From: Chara braunii
Taxonomy: Eukaryota > Streptophyta > Charophyceae > Charales > Characeae
NCBI GenBank assembly: GCA_003427395.1
Contig: BFEA01000638.1
Coordinates: 608,589-635,551, forward strand
DNA: 26,963 bases
Reading direction: 5' to 3'
Part shown: positions 9,096 to 18,644 of the stretch, in pieces
Numbering within the stretch: position 1 is the stretch's first letter
Layout of the letters: each line of letters starts with the position of its first letter
Notes under the pieces: model-generated
Told to the model about the DNA's origin: nothing
The model's database searches: none
What the model saw: the letters and a program-made list of their open reading frames with translations, nothing else
Program-made: the position numbers and the translations under genes

Positions 9096-9791
9096 CATAA
9101 CGAAACCCGCACTACTTCGGAGTCTGACGATTTTTTTTTATTTTTTTTTTACGACACCCCATGCCGCACGGCCCCTCCGAGTTTCATTTGTGTGGCAACA
9201 AACACTCTCCACAAAACAGCGGCCATGTACTCCAAAAAAATAGATTCGCAGAGAAACCTCCATCCTCCGTGAGGTGCACGACTTCATTCACGGCGCAGTA
9301 TCTGTTGCACTGTTCATAATTTTATTTTTTTTTTGAACGCCTTTGTTTATGGCATAGCCAGGAGTGTTTTTTTTTTTCTAACACTGTTTCTCACGTCGCA
9401 TTATAGCATAGCCAGGCATCGTAACCACACATGATTAATGACCCAAGTTCCAGCTCTTAACTAACGGGGGTCCAAAACCCCCTGACATTAGGGTTTGGGG
9501 GTCGAATTTAATGGTTTTCTATTTCTAATATTTGCCTGCTTTCGTTTTGTTTCTGGGTTACTTGCTGTGTGGCAAATTTGGTGTCATTGCATCCGCCTTT
9601 AACCACCAGTAGCTTTCCCTGCTTGCAAAGCAAATACCGATTCACACGGCACGGTCATTCTTTGGGCGCCCAGTAGCTACCCAAGGACCAGGCAAAGGAA
9701 GAAGATGAAAACTAAAAAAAAACGGGAAAAAAATAAAAACGAAGAAAACTAACCACAAACAAAGAAAAGGGCGCAGGAAAAAGAAAGAAAA

Positions 9792-9794
<3 letters not shown>
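9096..9794. other. non-coding stretch
   Basis: T-rich tracts, a CCAAAACCCCC/GGGTTTGGGGG hairpin near 9471-9503 and purine-rich sequence. No supported gene. Confidence 0.5.
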
Positions 9795-9841
<47 letters not shown>

Positions 9842-9846
9842 CTCTC
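9795..9846. repeat. (TC)n microsatellite
   Basis: About 21 TC units with a GGTG interruption near 9837. Confidence 0.95.
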
Positions 9847-9861
9847 TCGGAACTGCACATT

Positions 9862-9998
9862 TCGTTTTGTTTGTTCATTTCATTTTTATTTTTCTTGAAT
9901 CTCTTTCTTTGTTGGTATTTCCTTTTTCGTTTTGTTTGTTCATTTTCATTTTTATTTTTCTTGAATCTCTTTCTTTTTTGGTATTTCCTTTTCCGTTT
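9862..9998. repeat. 65-bp tandem duplication, T-rich
   Basis: The unit TCGTTTTGTTTGTTCATTT... through TTGGTATTTCCTTTT starts at 9862 and at 9927, with only a few differences. Confidence 0.9.
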
Positions 9999-10607
9999 TT
10001 TTTTTTTTTAATTTGTGTGCGAGCGTTTATAAATGCTCAATGTCCTAGTTCGGCATACCAGTAGCTCCAGCGTCCGGCTCGTCAGCCGGGAAAGGTACCG
10101 GAGGTTTAATTGTGAGAGGTAGCTATGCTTACAGGGGTCCCCTGTAAACGCTTAGGAGTAGTGGTAGGTAGATAATGAAAGGTGAAATTGAGAGATGACT
10201 ATAGCATAGTTTTTCAAGAATAGAGGGAAAAAAAAATTTATCATTTTGAGCATTGGAATTTCCCCTGCTGAGATTTCTGAGATTTCTCGACATTTTTGAA
10301 CTCGTTTCATGAAACTGCACTTTTCCCTTGCTGTTTTATAGGTTGTTCTTTTTTTTTTTTTTTTTTTTTTTGGCACTTAGTTAATAGGGTCTCCACTCTA
10401 TGAATTGATGGCCAGCTTGGTTGAAATGACCCTTGGGTTTTAGTTATGCCGGGCCTGACAGGTTGTCTGCAATTTTCGGTCTCCGTTAACCTGCTCTCAT
10501 CGTTGCATATGCATATCCATTTGATGATGACAGATAGAAAAAAAATCCACGCCAGCACACATGGCCAGATTCACTTGCATTCGTGTCATCAACTGCGCGA
10601 GAAAGAG
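9999..10607. other. non-coding stretch with perfect palindrome
   Basis: Contains a perfect 19-bp palindrome at 10129-10147 (TTACAGGGG, T, CCCCTGTAA) and a T22 tract at about 10350. No supported gene. Confidence 0.6.

Positions 10608-10661
<54 letters not shown>
10608..10661. repeat. poly-A tract (>50 nt)
   Basis: More than 50 A followed by GAAAA repeats. It could be the tail of a plus-strand retrocopy, but no recognisable body or target duplication precedes it. Confidence 0.9.
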
Positions 10662-10677
<16 letters not shown>

Positions 10678-10961
10678 CAAACGACCAATGTGAATGAATG
10701 ACAGAAGAGAGACCCTGACCACAATCAATGTGCACAGGCCTGATGGGTATAAATATCTAAACACTACTGTTGGGAAAAAGAACCATACATTAAAATTTTT
10801 AAAAGCAAGAAGAAATAAAAAGAAGAAAAAAGAACATTTCCAAGAAAAGAAAAAAAAAGAAAAGAAAGGACATTGAATGCTCGGCATTGCTTGCGTGTTC
10901 CGCTTGCATGCAACTCACCGCTCCGCTCTCAGTCTCGCTGCCACACTTCTGCTTTCCACAG

Positions 10962-11162
10962 ATGTCTCTAGAAAGATTGGACGCTCTACAAAGAGAGGGG
11001 AGGGAGCGGTTTCCTGAGCGCCAAGCCGCAGCTCAGCGGCAGCTGGACGGAGATGAGCAGCCTGTGTGGGAAAGGATAATATTTGTGTCGCTTAGAAAAA
11101 TGTTAGAAGATCATGTTCCCGCTTTTTTTCCTCTGTGGGCTACGCCATCGCAAGCGAAGTAA
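10962..11162 (+). CDS. candidate exon or gag-like N-terminal fragment
   Basis: An ATG directly follows a pyrimidine-rich tract ending CACAG, which resembles a 3' splice site. It opens a 66-codon frame to TAA at 11160. The first about 30 residues (MSLERLDALQREGRERFPER, then QAAAQRQLDGDEQPVWERI) are charged and helix-forming, as in the N-terminal part of the Gag-like fragments at 5322 and 16100. No domain is recognisable and no continuing exon was found. The last part (PAFFPLWATPSQAK) looks non-coding. It may be a real exon start, a fourth gag remnant or chance. Confidence 0.2.
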   Translation: MSLERLDALQREGRERFPERQAAAQRQLDGDEQPVWERIIFVSLRKMLEDHVPAFFPLWATPSQAK

Positions 11163-11500
11163 TACGTATGAAAACACAGTCTCAGGCAAAACGCAAGACA
11201 CACACAACAGCACGACAAGTGCCAAGTCTCAGGAAACACAGCACAATGCAGACAACAGAACCCACAGCCGGCATGTTAAACCAGGTCCTCGTTTCTGAGG
11301 CCCCGAGCAATTACCCTCTGATAGAGCTGCTGCCCCCACCTCCACTCCGATAGTGCTGCGATTGGCTGCACGGTCTGCACTCCCTCCCCACCCCACCCCC
11401 CGCCCCACCAATAGTCTTTCGCCCGACAAACTGATGTCCCATGTGCTCCTCCACCGCCCTCTCTTTCCTGTGCATGTTCTATAAGGTGCCTTTCATTTGA
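11163..11500. other. no recognised feature
   Basis: C-rich stretch (11375-11410) with no conserved frame. Confidence 0.5.
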
Positions 11501-11583
11501 AACTTGCAAGTGTGCGCTTGGCTTGTCACACAAACCACTTAAACATGCAATTGTGCGCTTAGCTTGTCACACAAGCCATTTAC
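11501..11583. repeat. 41-bp tandem duplication
   Basis: TGTGCGCTTGGCTTGTCACA at 11511 recurs as TGTGCGCTTAGCTTGTCACA at 11552, with similar flanks. Confidence 0.9.
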
Positions 11584-11823
11584 CATGCTTCATTCCTTTG
11601 TCACAGCAGCTATAAATGAGCCCTTCCCGCTATGGGATGGGCCTTATTAAGCCATGTGATTTTCCTGTGTCCAACCCTACGGAATGGGCTCTTCACACCC
11701 TATATGATGTGCCCAGCCCTAAATGTCGATGCAAGTGCTCGATGCTGCATTTGACGACTCCGGTTTTCACAGTTGAGCATGAAAAATGGCACCTGGCTCT
11801 TAGCCAGACACTCCACCTCACCC

Positions 11824-11828
<5 letters not shown>

Positions 11829-11871
<43 letters not shown>
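11829..11871. repeat. (CT)n microsatellite
   Basis: About 21 CT units within C/T-rich sequence. Confidence 0.95.
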
Positions 11872-11873
<2 letters not shown>

Positions 11874-12180
11874 CCAATCATCACCCTTTCCCCCTCTCCT
11901 CTCCCCCTCCTTTCACCTGCTGCCGCCTGTCCTGCAACTCTGCTGATACATAGGATGCACCTGAAGAAGGAAGGGAGAACCTGGTCCACTTTCTGCACAC
12001 AATAGGGACCTGGTCTTGATTGTCAACCTTTGCTCGACCAGAGATGCTCCCCAGTTCGCTTTTGCGGCTGCGGCTAATTGGCGATTATTTACTTGCTTCG
12101 ATAACTCTCCTACTCGCTCCAGGTCAACCAGGCCTCATTTCTTAACCCTCAAAGAATCGGTACCTATACCTTAGTGGCGT

Positions 12181-12233
12181 GTCAGGAGAAAACAGTGTCT
12201 CCTCGAGTCAGGAGGAAACAGCGTCTCCTCCTG
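12181..12233. repeat. 26-bp tandem duplication with hairpin potential
   Basis: GTCAGGAGAAAACAGTGTCT and GTCAGGAGGAAACAGCGTCT, each followed by CCTC. Each unit can fold through AGGAGA/TCTCCT. Confidence 0.85.
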
Positions 12234-12357
12234 TTCTGCATTCCGAGTAGTACACGATTTGCTAACCAGCCCCTTCTTCTTCCCTACATTCATCAGTTTT
12301 CACAGTTGTCGAACGGCAAACAGGATAGGTTGATACTTGAGAGAGGCGGGAGGAAAA

Positions 12358-12377
12358 GGGGGGGGGGGGGGGGGGGN

Positions 12378-12406
<29 letters not shown>
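12358..12406. repeat. poly-G homopolymer with one N
   Basis: About 48 G with an N at 12377. Strong G-quadruplex potential, and a place where sequencing or assembly length is unreliable. Confidence 0.95.
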
Positions 12407-12408
<2 letters not shown>

Positions 12409-12417
12409 GCCTTGGTA

Positions 12418-13332
12418 CTAAACGACCGCGCCCCTCCGAGCCTGTTTTTCACTGCACACCAAGTTTTGCCGAGCCTGGGGCCTGAGACAGCGGAGCCCCA
12501 GACTGCGAAGTGAAATGTCCACAGCCCATGAAACAACAAACAGCAGTCTCTGAGTTGAAAGAAGTATCAATGGGACACTAGACCCGGTTTCCGGCAGCTG
12601 CCACTCCCCACCAATAGATGGAGCAGCCTGACACAAGGAGGGAAAAAATAAAAAAAGCAGTGCCAGACTTTCAAAAAACGATGCGCTTACAGCCCCAAGA
12701 GAGGAAAAAGGAAAAAAAACAAACACCCCTTTGGACGTGATACCAGGTAAATACCTACCCCACAGTTGTTGTGTGACCACTATGCCCCGAGTGAGGGCGT
12801 TACGGCAGAAGGGTGTCTGGTCCACGGAAGAAGAAGAAAAAAGGGAAACAAAAGAAATATTGAAACTGAATTTAGGCCAGGCAAGCGGGTTCATACATTC
12901 TGCATAGTAGTAGTGTGGGCATGCCATCCTCCACAAAGTGTCAGCCGCCCGTGGACTGCACCGTGCCTCTCTGGCAGGGCACCAAAACAAACAACAAAAA
13001 AAAAAAGAAACGTACAACGAAAACCTGAACCTGGCCACAATAGTAGTTAGATACTTTCTTGTGAGTATTGGTGTATGTGTGAGCACAACTTCGTGCACCG
13101 CCTTCCCCGACTTGGTCCTTTTTTGTTTTTTCGAACGGGCGCACAAGGCCCAACTGCCGAGTCTCCGCATACCCCCAGAAATGTGCGGAAAAAAAGTGGG
13201 ACTCGGCAGTTGGGCCTTGTGGGCCAACTGCCAGTTTTTCCCAAATTTTCCCGAAAGTGACAGAGGTAGTGGTGGAAGTTTAAACTTTAAACTAAAAATA
13301 CAACGGCAGCCGAAGAGAACCGAGTCCCTCAA
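12418..13332 (-). other. longest open frame (304 codons), no recognised product
   Basis: Longest frame in the window, ATG to TAG. The predicted product is rich in Phe, Ser, Leu and Cys with a few hydrophobic runs (SFFFCCLFWCP, GVFVFFPF). I recognise no domain, catalytic motif or family. The frame runs straight through both arms of the perfect hairpin at 13142-13221, so part of the protein would be encoded by a palindromic repeat. The minus strand here is A-poor, which lowers the chance of stop codons. I treat it as probably spurious, though its length is somewhat more than expected by chance. Confidence 0.12.
13142..13221. repeat. perfect 22-bp inverted repeat (hairpin / MITE)
   Basis: Arms 13142-13163 and 13200-13221 are perfect reverse complements (CACAAGGCCCAACTGCCGAG plus TC). 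An inner TCCGCA/TGCGGA pair extends the stem. Such perfect arms suggest a recent insertion or ongoing correction between arms. Confidence 0.9.
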
Positions 13333-13740
13333 AACTGGTGTGCAGGCAAGCTATTATGAAAACACGGATGCTCGTCTCACAGAGACATTCACACAAAAGC
13401 GTTCGCAGACGACTATCCTGCCATTTGTGAAATATGGTTGAAACAAAAAGATCAGGCGACATGTACATCACGCATCGACGCGAGGAGGATCGCTGAATCA
13501 TCTACTTATTCCAAGTGAACAGTCCTGAGAACCCATCCATGGGAATTGTTCTTCCTCCTCGATCCTGCGTGCACACGAACAAGCTCACAGCGACCAAGCG
13601 CCCAATTGCACACACACGAACATCAGCCCCACAAACAACCAACACATCCATCGATACAAACGCAAACAATGGTTAAGCACCACCGCTAAAATGCCACAGC
13701 CGATGGTTAAGCACCATCGCGAGGAGGGAGTTATTACCAA
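13222..13740. other. no recognised gene
   Basis: Holds a short palindrome CGATGGTTAAGCACCATCG near 13702 with a relative AATGGTTAAGCACCACCGC near 13668. No supported coding region. Confidence 0.5.
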
Positions 13741-13788
13741 CATCACATCACATCACATCAAATCAAATCAAATCAAATCAAATCAAAA
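13741..13788. repeat. (CATCA)n/(AATCA)n pentanucleotide microsatellite
   Basis: About four CATCA units followed by about five AATCA units, i.e. a C-to-A variant spreading within the array. Confidence 0.95.
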
Positions 13789-13909
13789 CACGAAAGTCGA
13801 AAGCCGCACTCCCATAACTTTGAAGTTTGAACTAGCATAGACGACTGTGCTGTTCTGTTGGTCAGCTTCTTTCTTCGTTAGGTTACACAAAATGCTGCAC
13901 AAATTTTGC

Positions 13910-13964
13910 CGTTCGGTGGATCCGTTCGGTGGATCCGTTCGGTGGATCCTGGACGGTGGATCCG
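13910..13964. repeat. 13-bp minisatellite
   Basis: CGTTCGGTGGATC occurs three times head to tail, followed by a diverged CGGTGGATCCG. Confidence 0.95.
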
Positions 13965-14419
13965 TTGATTACAAACGCGTGTCACCGATGAGCGTTACAT
14001 CTGTAGCTCCTGGACATAGCTACTGCCATCCCTTTGAATAGTATCTTGTTCCTCTCCTCTCTTTCACTGCTGTCGTTCCAATAGCCCGACGACTTGAAAG
14101 AAGGTATTGCACTTCATTGTCACCAACTTTCGATGTCAGGATTGGGCAATTAGCGTGCCTGCTGCCATGGTTCTTCCTTTCCCTAGTTCTTGTGCACCAT
14201 GTGATTCTTGTGCAATGCGATAACACGATCTTTAACATCTGATGACGGCATCTTCCAGGTGTCGACGCTCGGATTCGCTAGAGCTCCTCCACGAATAAGA
14301 CCCCAACGACCACAGCGAGAGACTCCTCCCAGCAAGTTCTTCTCCTCTCCACCCTTCCCTTTCGCTCCCAGAGCGTTCCTCTTCTTCTTCTTCTCCTTTT
14401 TTCTTTTGATAATTTGGTC
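13965..14419. other. no recognised gene
   Basis: C/T-rich sequence with several short frames, none of them recognisable. Confidence 0.5.
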
Positions 14420-14515
14420 GGCACCATTTCTCAATTTATGTGAATCATCCTCATGCAGGAGGTATATGCTAATCTTCTCCGAGTCGATCCAATTTCAATG
14501 AATGTCTCCGGCCCA
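14420..14515 (-). pseudogene. divergent U6 snRNA-like copy
   Basis: U6 is the catalytic snRNA of the major spliceosome. On the minus strand the order is GGAGACATTC, then AAATTGGATCG, then GGAGAAGATTAGCAT, then GCATGAGGATGATTCACA and TAAATTGAGAAATGG. This parallels plant-type U6 (GACATCCG, AAATTGGAACG, ACAGAGAAGATTAGCAT, GCGCAAGGATGACACGCA, AAAT-GAGAAATGG). The AGC triad is kept. The ACAGAGA box reads CTCGGAGA and the GGCCCC segment has changed, so it is very probably inactive. A possible 9-bp flanking repeat AAAAAAGGA and a purine-rich 3' side suggest a retrocopy. No T-run terminator follows. Confidence 0.7.
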
Positions 14516-14770
14516 TCTTAATTCCTTTTTTATGTTCCAGTTTTTGGACTTCCTCTTATACAGGCCCCTCGTAAGATGTTTCCCTTGCGAATTGTTTTTT
14601 TTTTAATCGATTGACGACTTGTATTCTATTGATTATTTGTATTCAATATATACTTGATTATTTATTTTTATAATCTAAATAAAAAAAGATTGTATAGCAA
14701 GTAGTAATTAATTTATATGATATAAAGATTCTATGCACATATATTATATATATCATATTTATATATATAT
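14516..14770. other. AT-rich spacer
   Basis: Strongly AT-rich, leading into (TA)n. No gene. Confidence 0.6.
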
Positions 14771-14880
14771 CGTCAAATAGAACTGCCCGGTAAACCGTAG
14801 GCAGAGAGGGAGAAGAGGACAACAAACGAGGGGCTGTGACAAACTGTTTCGTCGGAGTTTCACCGACTCATCAGGAGGCT
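14771..14880 (-). ncRNA. hammerhead ribozyme-like core in a (TA)n-bounded repeat, copy 3
   Basis: Minus-strand reading: CUGAUGA (14874-14868), stem II GUCGG/CCGAC closed by UGAAACU, then GAAAC (14850-14846), a 3-bp stem III (ACA/UGU, loop GUU) and GUC (14840-14838), where a hammerhead would cleave after the C. All core nucleotides and a perfect stem II are present. The expected proximal stem I is not evident: AGCCUC lies upstream and ACAGCC downstream, and they do not pair well. The element is bounded by (TA)n on both sides and related to 89-198 and 3944-4036. Hammerhead motifs are known from Penelope-like elements and retrozymes; which, if either, this belongs to is open. Confidence 0.65.
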
Positions 14881-15142
14881 TTATATATATATATATAATA
14901 TTTTTTATTATGTAAGTATTGGATTTTTTATATTTATCATATTTATATATATAATATACTTTTAATTATGTAAGTATTGGATTTGTTAATATTTATCCTC
15001 TGGGCAAACTCCCCCACCCCCTCTGACATCCCTGGGGGGTACTGCATCTGTGCAAGCTTTGCCGCAAAGTCTCTTGGAATTCTTCCCCCTGTCCAAAAAT
15101 GGGAACACCGTGGTGTGCATGGGAATTACGCATACTTGCAGC
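14881..15142. other. AT-rich then unique sequence; no gene
   Basis: TATATA-rich with a duplicated ATTATGTAAGTATTGGATTT motif (14908 and 14967). Nothing else recognised. Confidence 0.5.
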
Positions 15143-15197
15143 GCATCACGTGCGCGCGAGTTACGCACGTGCACGCATGCGTGCGCACGTGATGTGG
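15143..15197. repeat. purine/pyrimidine-alternating palindrome
   Basis: CATCACGTGCGC and GCGCACGTGATG flank GCACGTGCACGCATGCGTGC-like sequence. Potential cruciform and Z-DNA former, with several CACGTG E-box-type hexamers. Confidence 0.75.
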
Positions 15198-15311
15198 CGC
15201 ACCCCAATGATTAGTGTTCATTAAGAAATTCCGGAAAGGGCAGGCTGTGGTAGCCAAATGCCCCCTCCTAAGAATCGCACGCGCACAGGAAAAAAAAAAA
15301 AAAAAAAAATG

Positions 15312-15502
15312 TGGCCACATCGTACTCCTCGTTGGATCCAGTCTCTTTTTTGAAGGGCCCCCAGCATAGGGGCCCCTTTTTTAGCAGAGACGCTCATCAA
15401 ATTTCGACTTTGACACGAGCAGGCCAGCAATACATGCTCCCGATTCGAATTCAGGTCTGTGTTCCAGCAGTTATGGGTTGCTACTAGAGGAGTACGATGT
15501 GG
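15312..15502. repeat. short inverted repeat pair
   Basis: CCACATCGTACTCCTC (15312) pairs with GAGGAGTACGATGTGG (15487). Between them lies another hairpin, AAGGGCCCC...GGGGCCCCTT (near 15353-15379). Confidence 0.7.
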
Positions 15503-15540
15503 TTAGTAGAGCAGTTATGGGTTACTACTATGGGTTACTA

Positions 15541-15646
15541 CTAGTGGAGCGAGGCCTCTAGGGCCACCGCACGCAAGAGCAAGGCCTCTCGTCTTTTTGT
15601 TTTCCTCTTCTTGCGTGCAGTGGCCCTAAAGGCCTCGCTCCACTAG
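15541..15646. mobile_element. palindromic MITE with 38-bp arms
   Basis: Left arm CTAGTGGAGCGAGGCCTCTA..., right arm ending GGCCTCGCTCCACTAG, near-perfect over about 38 bp with a 30-bp loop. TA at both edges could be a target duplication. The ends differ from the 105-bp TA-MITE family. Confidence 0.75.
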
Positions 15647-15947
15647 ACACCAATTGCACAAAAGACGAGACGTATGGCGGCGTATGGTTCCGTGTTCTAG
15701 CAGAAGATTCATTCTAATCTTGCACATCTGGTGAGTAGTGGACAGAAGCCCTGAAAATCACGTGCTGAGTTAGTAAAAAAAAGTTAGTAACCCATCACTG
15801 CTGATACACTGGTATATAATATGTATAGTTGCCCTGCTACTTCCCTACCGTAAGTCCAATGCCTCCCTCTTTCTTGACGAAGGGACCCCTGCTAATTATT
15901 TGCTCGGGCCTCTCGGATTACCCACAGGGTTTTCTGATTCATGTGAA

Positions 15948-15951
<4 letters not shown>
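15647..15951. other. no recognised gene
   Basis: No supported feature. Confidence 0.5.

Positions 15952-16001
<50 letters not shown>
15952..16001. repeat. (TC)n microsatellite
   Basis: About 24 TC units. It runs in frame into the following open frame and inflates apparent ORFs with Ser-Leu repeats. Confidence 0.95.
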
Positions 16002-16002
<1 letters not shown>

Positions 16003-16045
16003 GCACGCATGTATACACACATCACGGCCGGTGTTGTTGTTGTTT

Positions 16046-16494
16046 TCCGCGTATCAGAGATGAGCTCATCGCGCCACGCGCACCGCACATATGCACTGCA
16101 AGTTCACATCTCGAAGCTCTCGAATCCAGGTTACAGACGCTGCACAACCTCCACCGGAATGGTGCTGCATCAGACGAAGTCAGTTCGGACAATGAGATTA
16201 GTCAAGAGTATCTGAGAGAGAATTGAGGGCCCTGGAAGAAGCTGCAGCCGTGCAGCAAGGGGAGTCTCAGGTCTCTGACTCCGTCATCAATACTGACCAA
16301 GGCAACAGAACGAGGAAAAAGACGAGACGACCTGCTGTACCACTGCCTACAGAGAGACTAGAAGACCTACCTCCTGAGCGACCTGCTGTACCATAGCCTA
16401 GAGAAAAAGACCTCAAAGAACAAAGACAACAGACCGATACTACAAAAATGGAAAAATGCGTGCATATAACTAGGAAGGAAGGTGGGATGGGAAG

Positions 16495-16503
<9 letters not shown>
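16046..16503 (+). pseudogene. R3: Gag-like coding fragment
   Basis: Two adjoining frames read as one charged helical protein. The first ends SSHLEALESRLQTLHNL... DNEISQEYLRE at a TGA (16224). The second, from about 16214, gives ERELRALEEAAAVQQGESQ and then an Arg/Pro-rich part with a repeated RPAVP-x-P unit. A GA-dinucleotide slip in GAGAGAGA at the junction would explain the shift. In the second copy of the RPAVP unit an in-frame TAG (16394) replaces the Leu codon of the first. The style matches the Gag N-terminal regions of R1 and R2, but no diagnostic domain is present. The fragment runs into (TC)n and the assembly gap. Confidence 0.35.
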
Positions 16504-16587
<84 letters not shown>

Positions 16588-16812
16588 NNNNNNNNNNNNN
16601 NNNNNNNNNNNNNNNNNNNNNNNNNNNNNNNNNNNNNNNNNNNNNNNNNNNNNNNNNNNNNNNNNNNNNNNNNNNNNNNNNNNNNNNNNNNNNNNNNNNN
16701 NNNNNNNNNNNNNNNNNNNNNNNNNNNNNNNNNNNNNNNNNNNNNNNNNNNNNNNNNNNNNNNNNNNNNNNNNNNNNNNNNNNNNNNNNNNNNNNNNNNN
16801 NNNNNNNNNNNN
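16499..16812. repeat. (TC)n microsatellite and 225-N assembly gap
   Basis: About 44 TC units lead into 225 N (16588-16812). The real length is unknown, and all frames across it are meaningless. Confidence 0.98.
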
Positions 16813-16908
16813 TGCTCTCTGAATCTCTCTATATGAATAGCCACATATAGTCCAGAGTAACGATATAGTCCACGCATCCTTTTTTGTTCAATAGCGCGCA
16901 CGCACACA

Positions 16909-16979
<71 letters not shown>

Positions 16980-17073
16980 ACATGCTCTCTGAATCTCTCT
17001 ATATGAATAGCCACATATAGTCCAGAGTAACGATATAGTCCACGCATCCTTTTTTGTTCAATAGCGCGCACGC

Positions 17074-17078
<5 letters not shown>
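16813..17078. repeat. 98-bp duplication around a (TC)n tract
   Basis: The sequence from TGCTCTCTGAATCTCTCTAT to CAATAGCGCGCACGCACAC occurs at 16813 and 16983 and is essentially identical, separated by (TC)n (16911-16976). Because it directly abuts the gap, it may be either a true tandem unit or an assembly duplication. Confidence 0.9.
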
Positions 17079-17129
<51 letters not shown>

Positions 17130-17272
17130 AGAGAAAGAGAGAGAGAGAGAAAGAGAGAGTATTGCTTGTAGTGGGCCAAATCACAAACACTTGGATGGAA
17201 TGTAACAAGAGTCTGCAGCATGCGGATAGGCAACCTGAATGGCAATGGATGAGAGAGAGAGAGAGAGAGAGA
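17073..17272. repeat. (CA)n, (GA)n compound microsatellite
   Basis: CA repeat to about 17126, then GA-rich tracts to 17159 and again at 17250-17272. Confidence 0.95.
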
Positions 17273-17700
17273 ACACATCCCATGATTGGATTGTATGCAA
17301 GTTAAAGAGTGCCCATGTGTGAGGTTGCATGCACAAGAGAGAGAGAGCAAGCTGGGGGCACGAGGCAGGCGGACAGACACACAAAAACCCGTACGTCCCA
17401 AAAGGGCAATTGCTAGATCGCAGCCATGCTCACAACCATGCATGGCACTTACTCATAGCAAAGTTGCCCACTAGTTTGCAACCAAGTTAGTGACCACGTA
17501 GGTTGCACATGAGTGCCGGCCCAGCATGCTGCTGGTTAACCTGTGCCGGGCCTGACCCCTCTGGGCTGTACTTAATTGAATGTAGTAGCGGAGAGGTCTG
17601 GGGACTGGATTGAAAAAAAGAAATGCAGGAGAACGCGGCCCTAAAAGAATCCCCAAAGCACCACAGAACACCTCCCCAATAACTTTGCTCACCCATTGGA
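17273..17700. other. no recognised gene
   Basis: No supported feature. Confidence 0.5.
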
Positions 17701-17879
17701 TGGGGGTACTGTGCTTCACTACAGGTGGTCAGGAAAAGGCCGTGCGCCGGCGGATAGTCACGATTCGTAGGCATTCCTAAAATATTGCGATGGGGGTCTG
17801 TGCCCCACTACAGGTGGTCAGGAAAGGGCCGTGCGCCGGCGGATAGTCGTGATTCGTAGGCATTCCTAAAATATTGCAA
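17701..17879. repeat. 90-bp tandem duplication
   Basis: Two copies (starts 17701 and 17791) share CACTACAGGTGGTCAGGAAA, GCCGTGCGCCGGCGGATAGT and GATTCGTAGGCATTCCTAAA with few differences. Confidence 0.95.
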
Positions 17880-18644
17880 CGAGTCACAGATCACAACACA
17901 TCTTCAGTGCGGTCCGTCAGTTGTCCTTGAATTACGTGTATTTTCGGGGAGGATGACATCCATGGACGAAGCCACGGAGCAGATCAGGGCCACCTCGCAA
18001 GCTCTTGTCATTACGGCATTGTAGCTTATGCCTTCTTTTATTCCCTCCAGCACAGGTGCTCCCATTGACACTTCCTTATTGCTACTAGCTCCACCTTCTT
18101 GCATCTACAGTCTATTCTCGACAACCAGGTGTCACGAGCTAGTTTTATATCTCTGGAGTGCCTTCTGCAAGACTGTGATCGAGCCGCAGCCTTAACAGAA
18201 GTTTGTGGCCAGGTCTCAGAAGAGGGGCCCTAAGGGGATACAGCATCATGCCCTCACCATGTAGTTTGGTCTGGGATCCTGCAGTCAGGGTCCCGACCAG
18301 GCCCTACCTGAACAGGTAGGGGCTGGGGCTGGTTGGCGATCCCTACTGGAGGCATGGCCAGACAGAACAAAGCAAGGCCGGGGCAGGGTGAAGTACATCG
18401 GCCCGTTTGCAGTATCATGCAGCAGCGCTAAACCAGCGTGCAGCCGCCCGTACAATCAGAGGAAGGCCGCTTGCAAGCTGCTTGGCAAGCGAATGCCAAA
18501 GCAGATTGGCTTCGCCACACAAGGGCGCGGTCACAAGAGTTCGGTGTAGACCAGGAGAGGAGAGTAGCCATTGGAATGGGCAATACTTAATGATGACCAA
18601 GGAGCCACTATGTGATCAGACTCCTCAGCAGCATCTGGCACGGA
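17880..18644. other. no recognised gene
   Basis: One perfect hairpin CCCTACCTG-AA-CAGGTAGGG near 18302. Open frames here have no recognisable domains. Confidence 0.5.

Noticed and set aside
9471-9503. Telomere-like CCAAAACCCCC / TTAGGGTTTGGGGG motif
   Set aside because: Only one short inverted occurrence and no tandem telomeric array.
10486-10887. 133-codon Phe-rich minus-strand frame
   Set aside because: Produced by the poly-A tract and neighbouring A-rich sequence.
13741-13964. CRISPR-like short repeats
   Set aside because: Head-to-tail 5-bp and 13-bp units without spacers in a eukaryotic context; ordinary micro- and minisatellites.
15328-15390. Hairpin GGGCCCC...GGGGCCCC followed by T run as a transcription terminator
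   Set aside because: The intrinsic terminator model is bacterial; everything else in the window is eukaryotic, and no gene precedes it.
16448-16907. Frames with Ser-Leu or Arg-Glu repeats across the gap
   Set aside because: Encoded by (TC)n and Ns; not interpretable.
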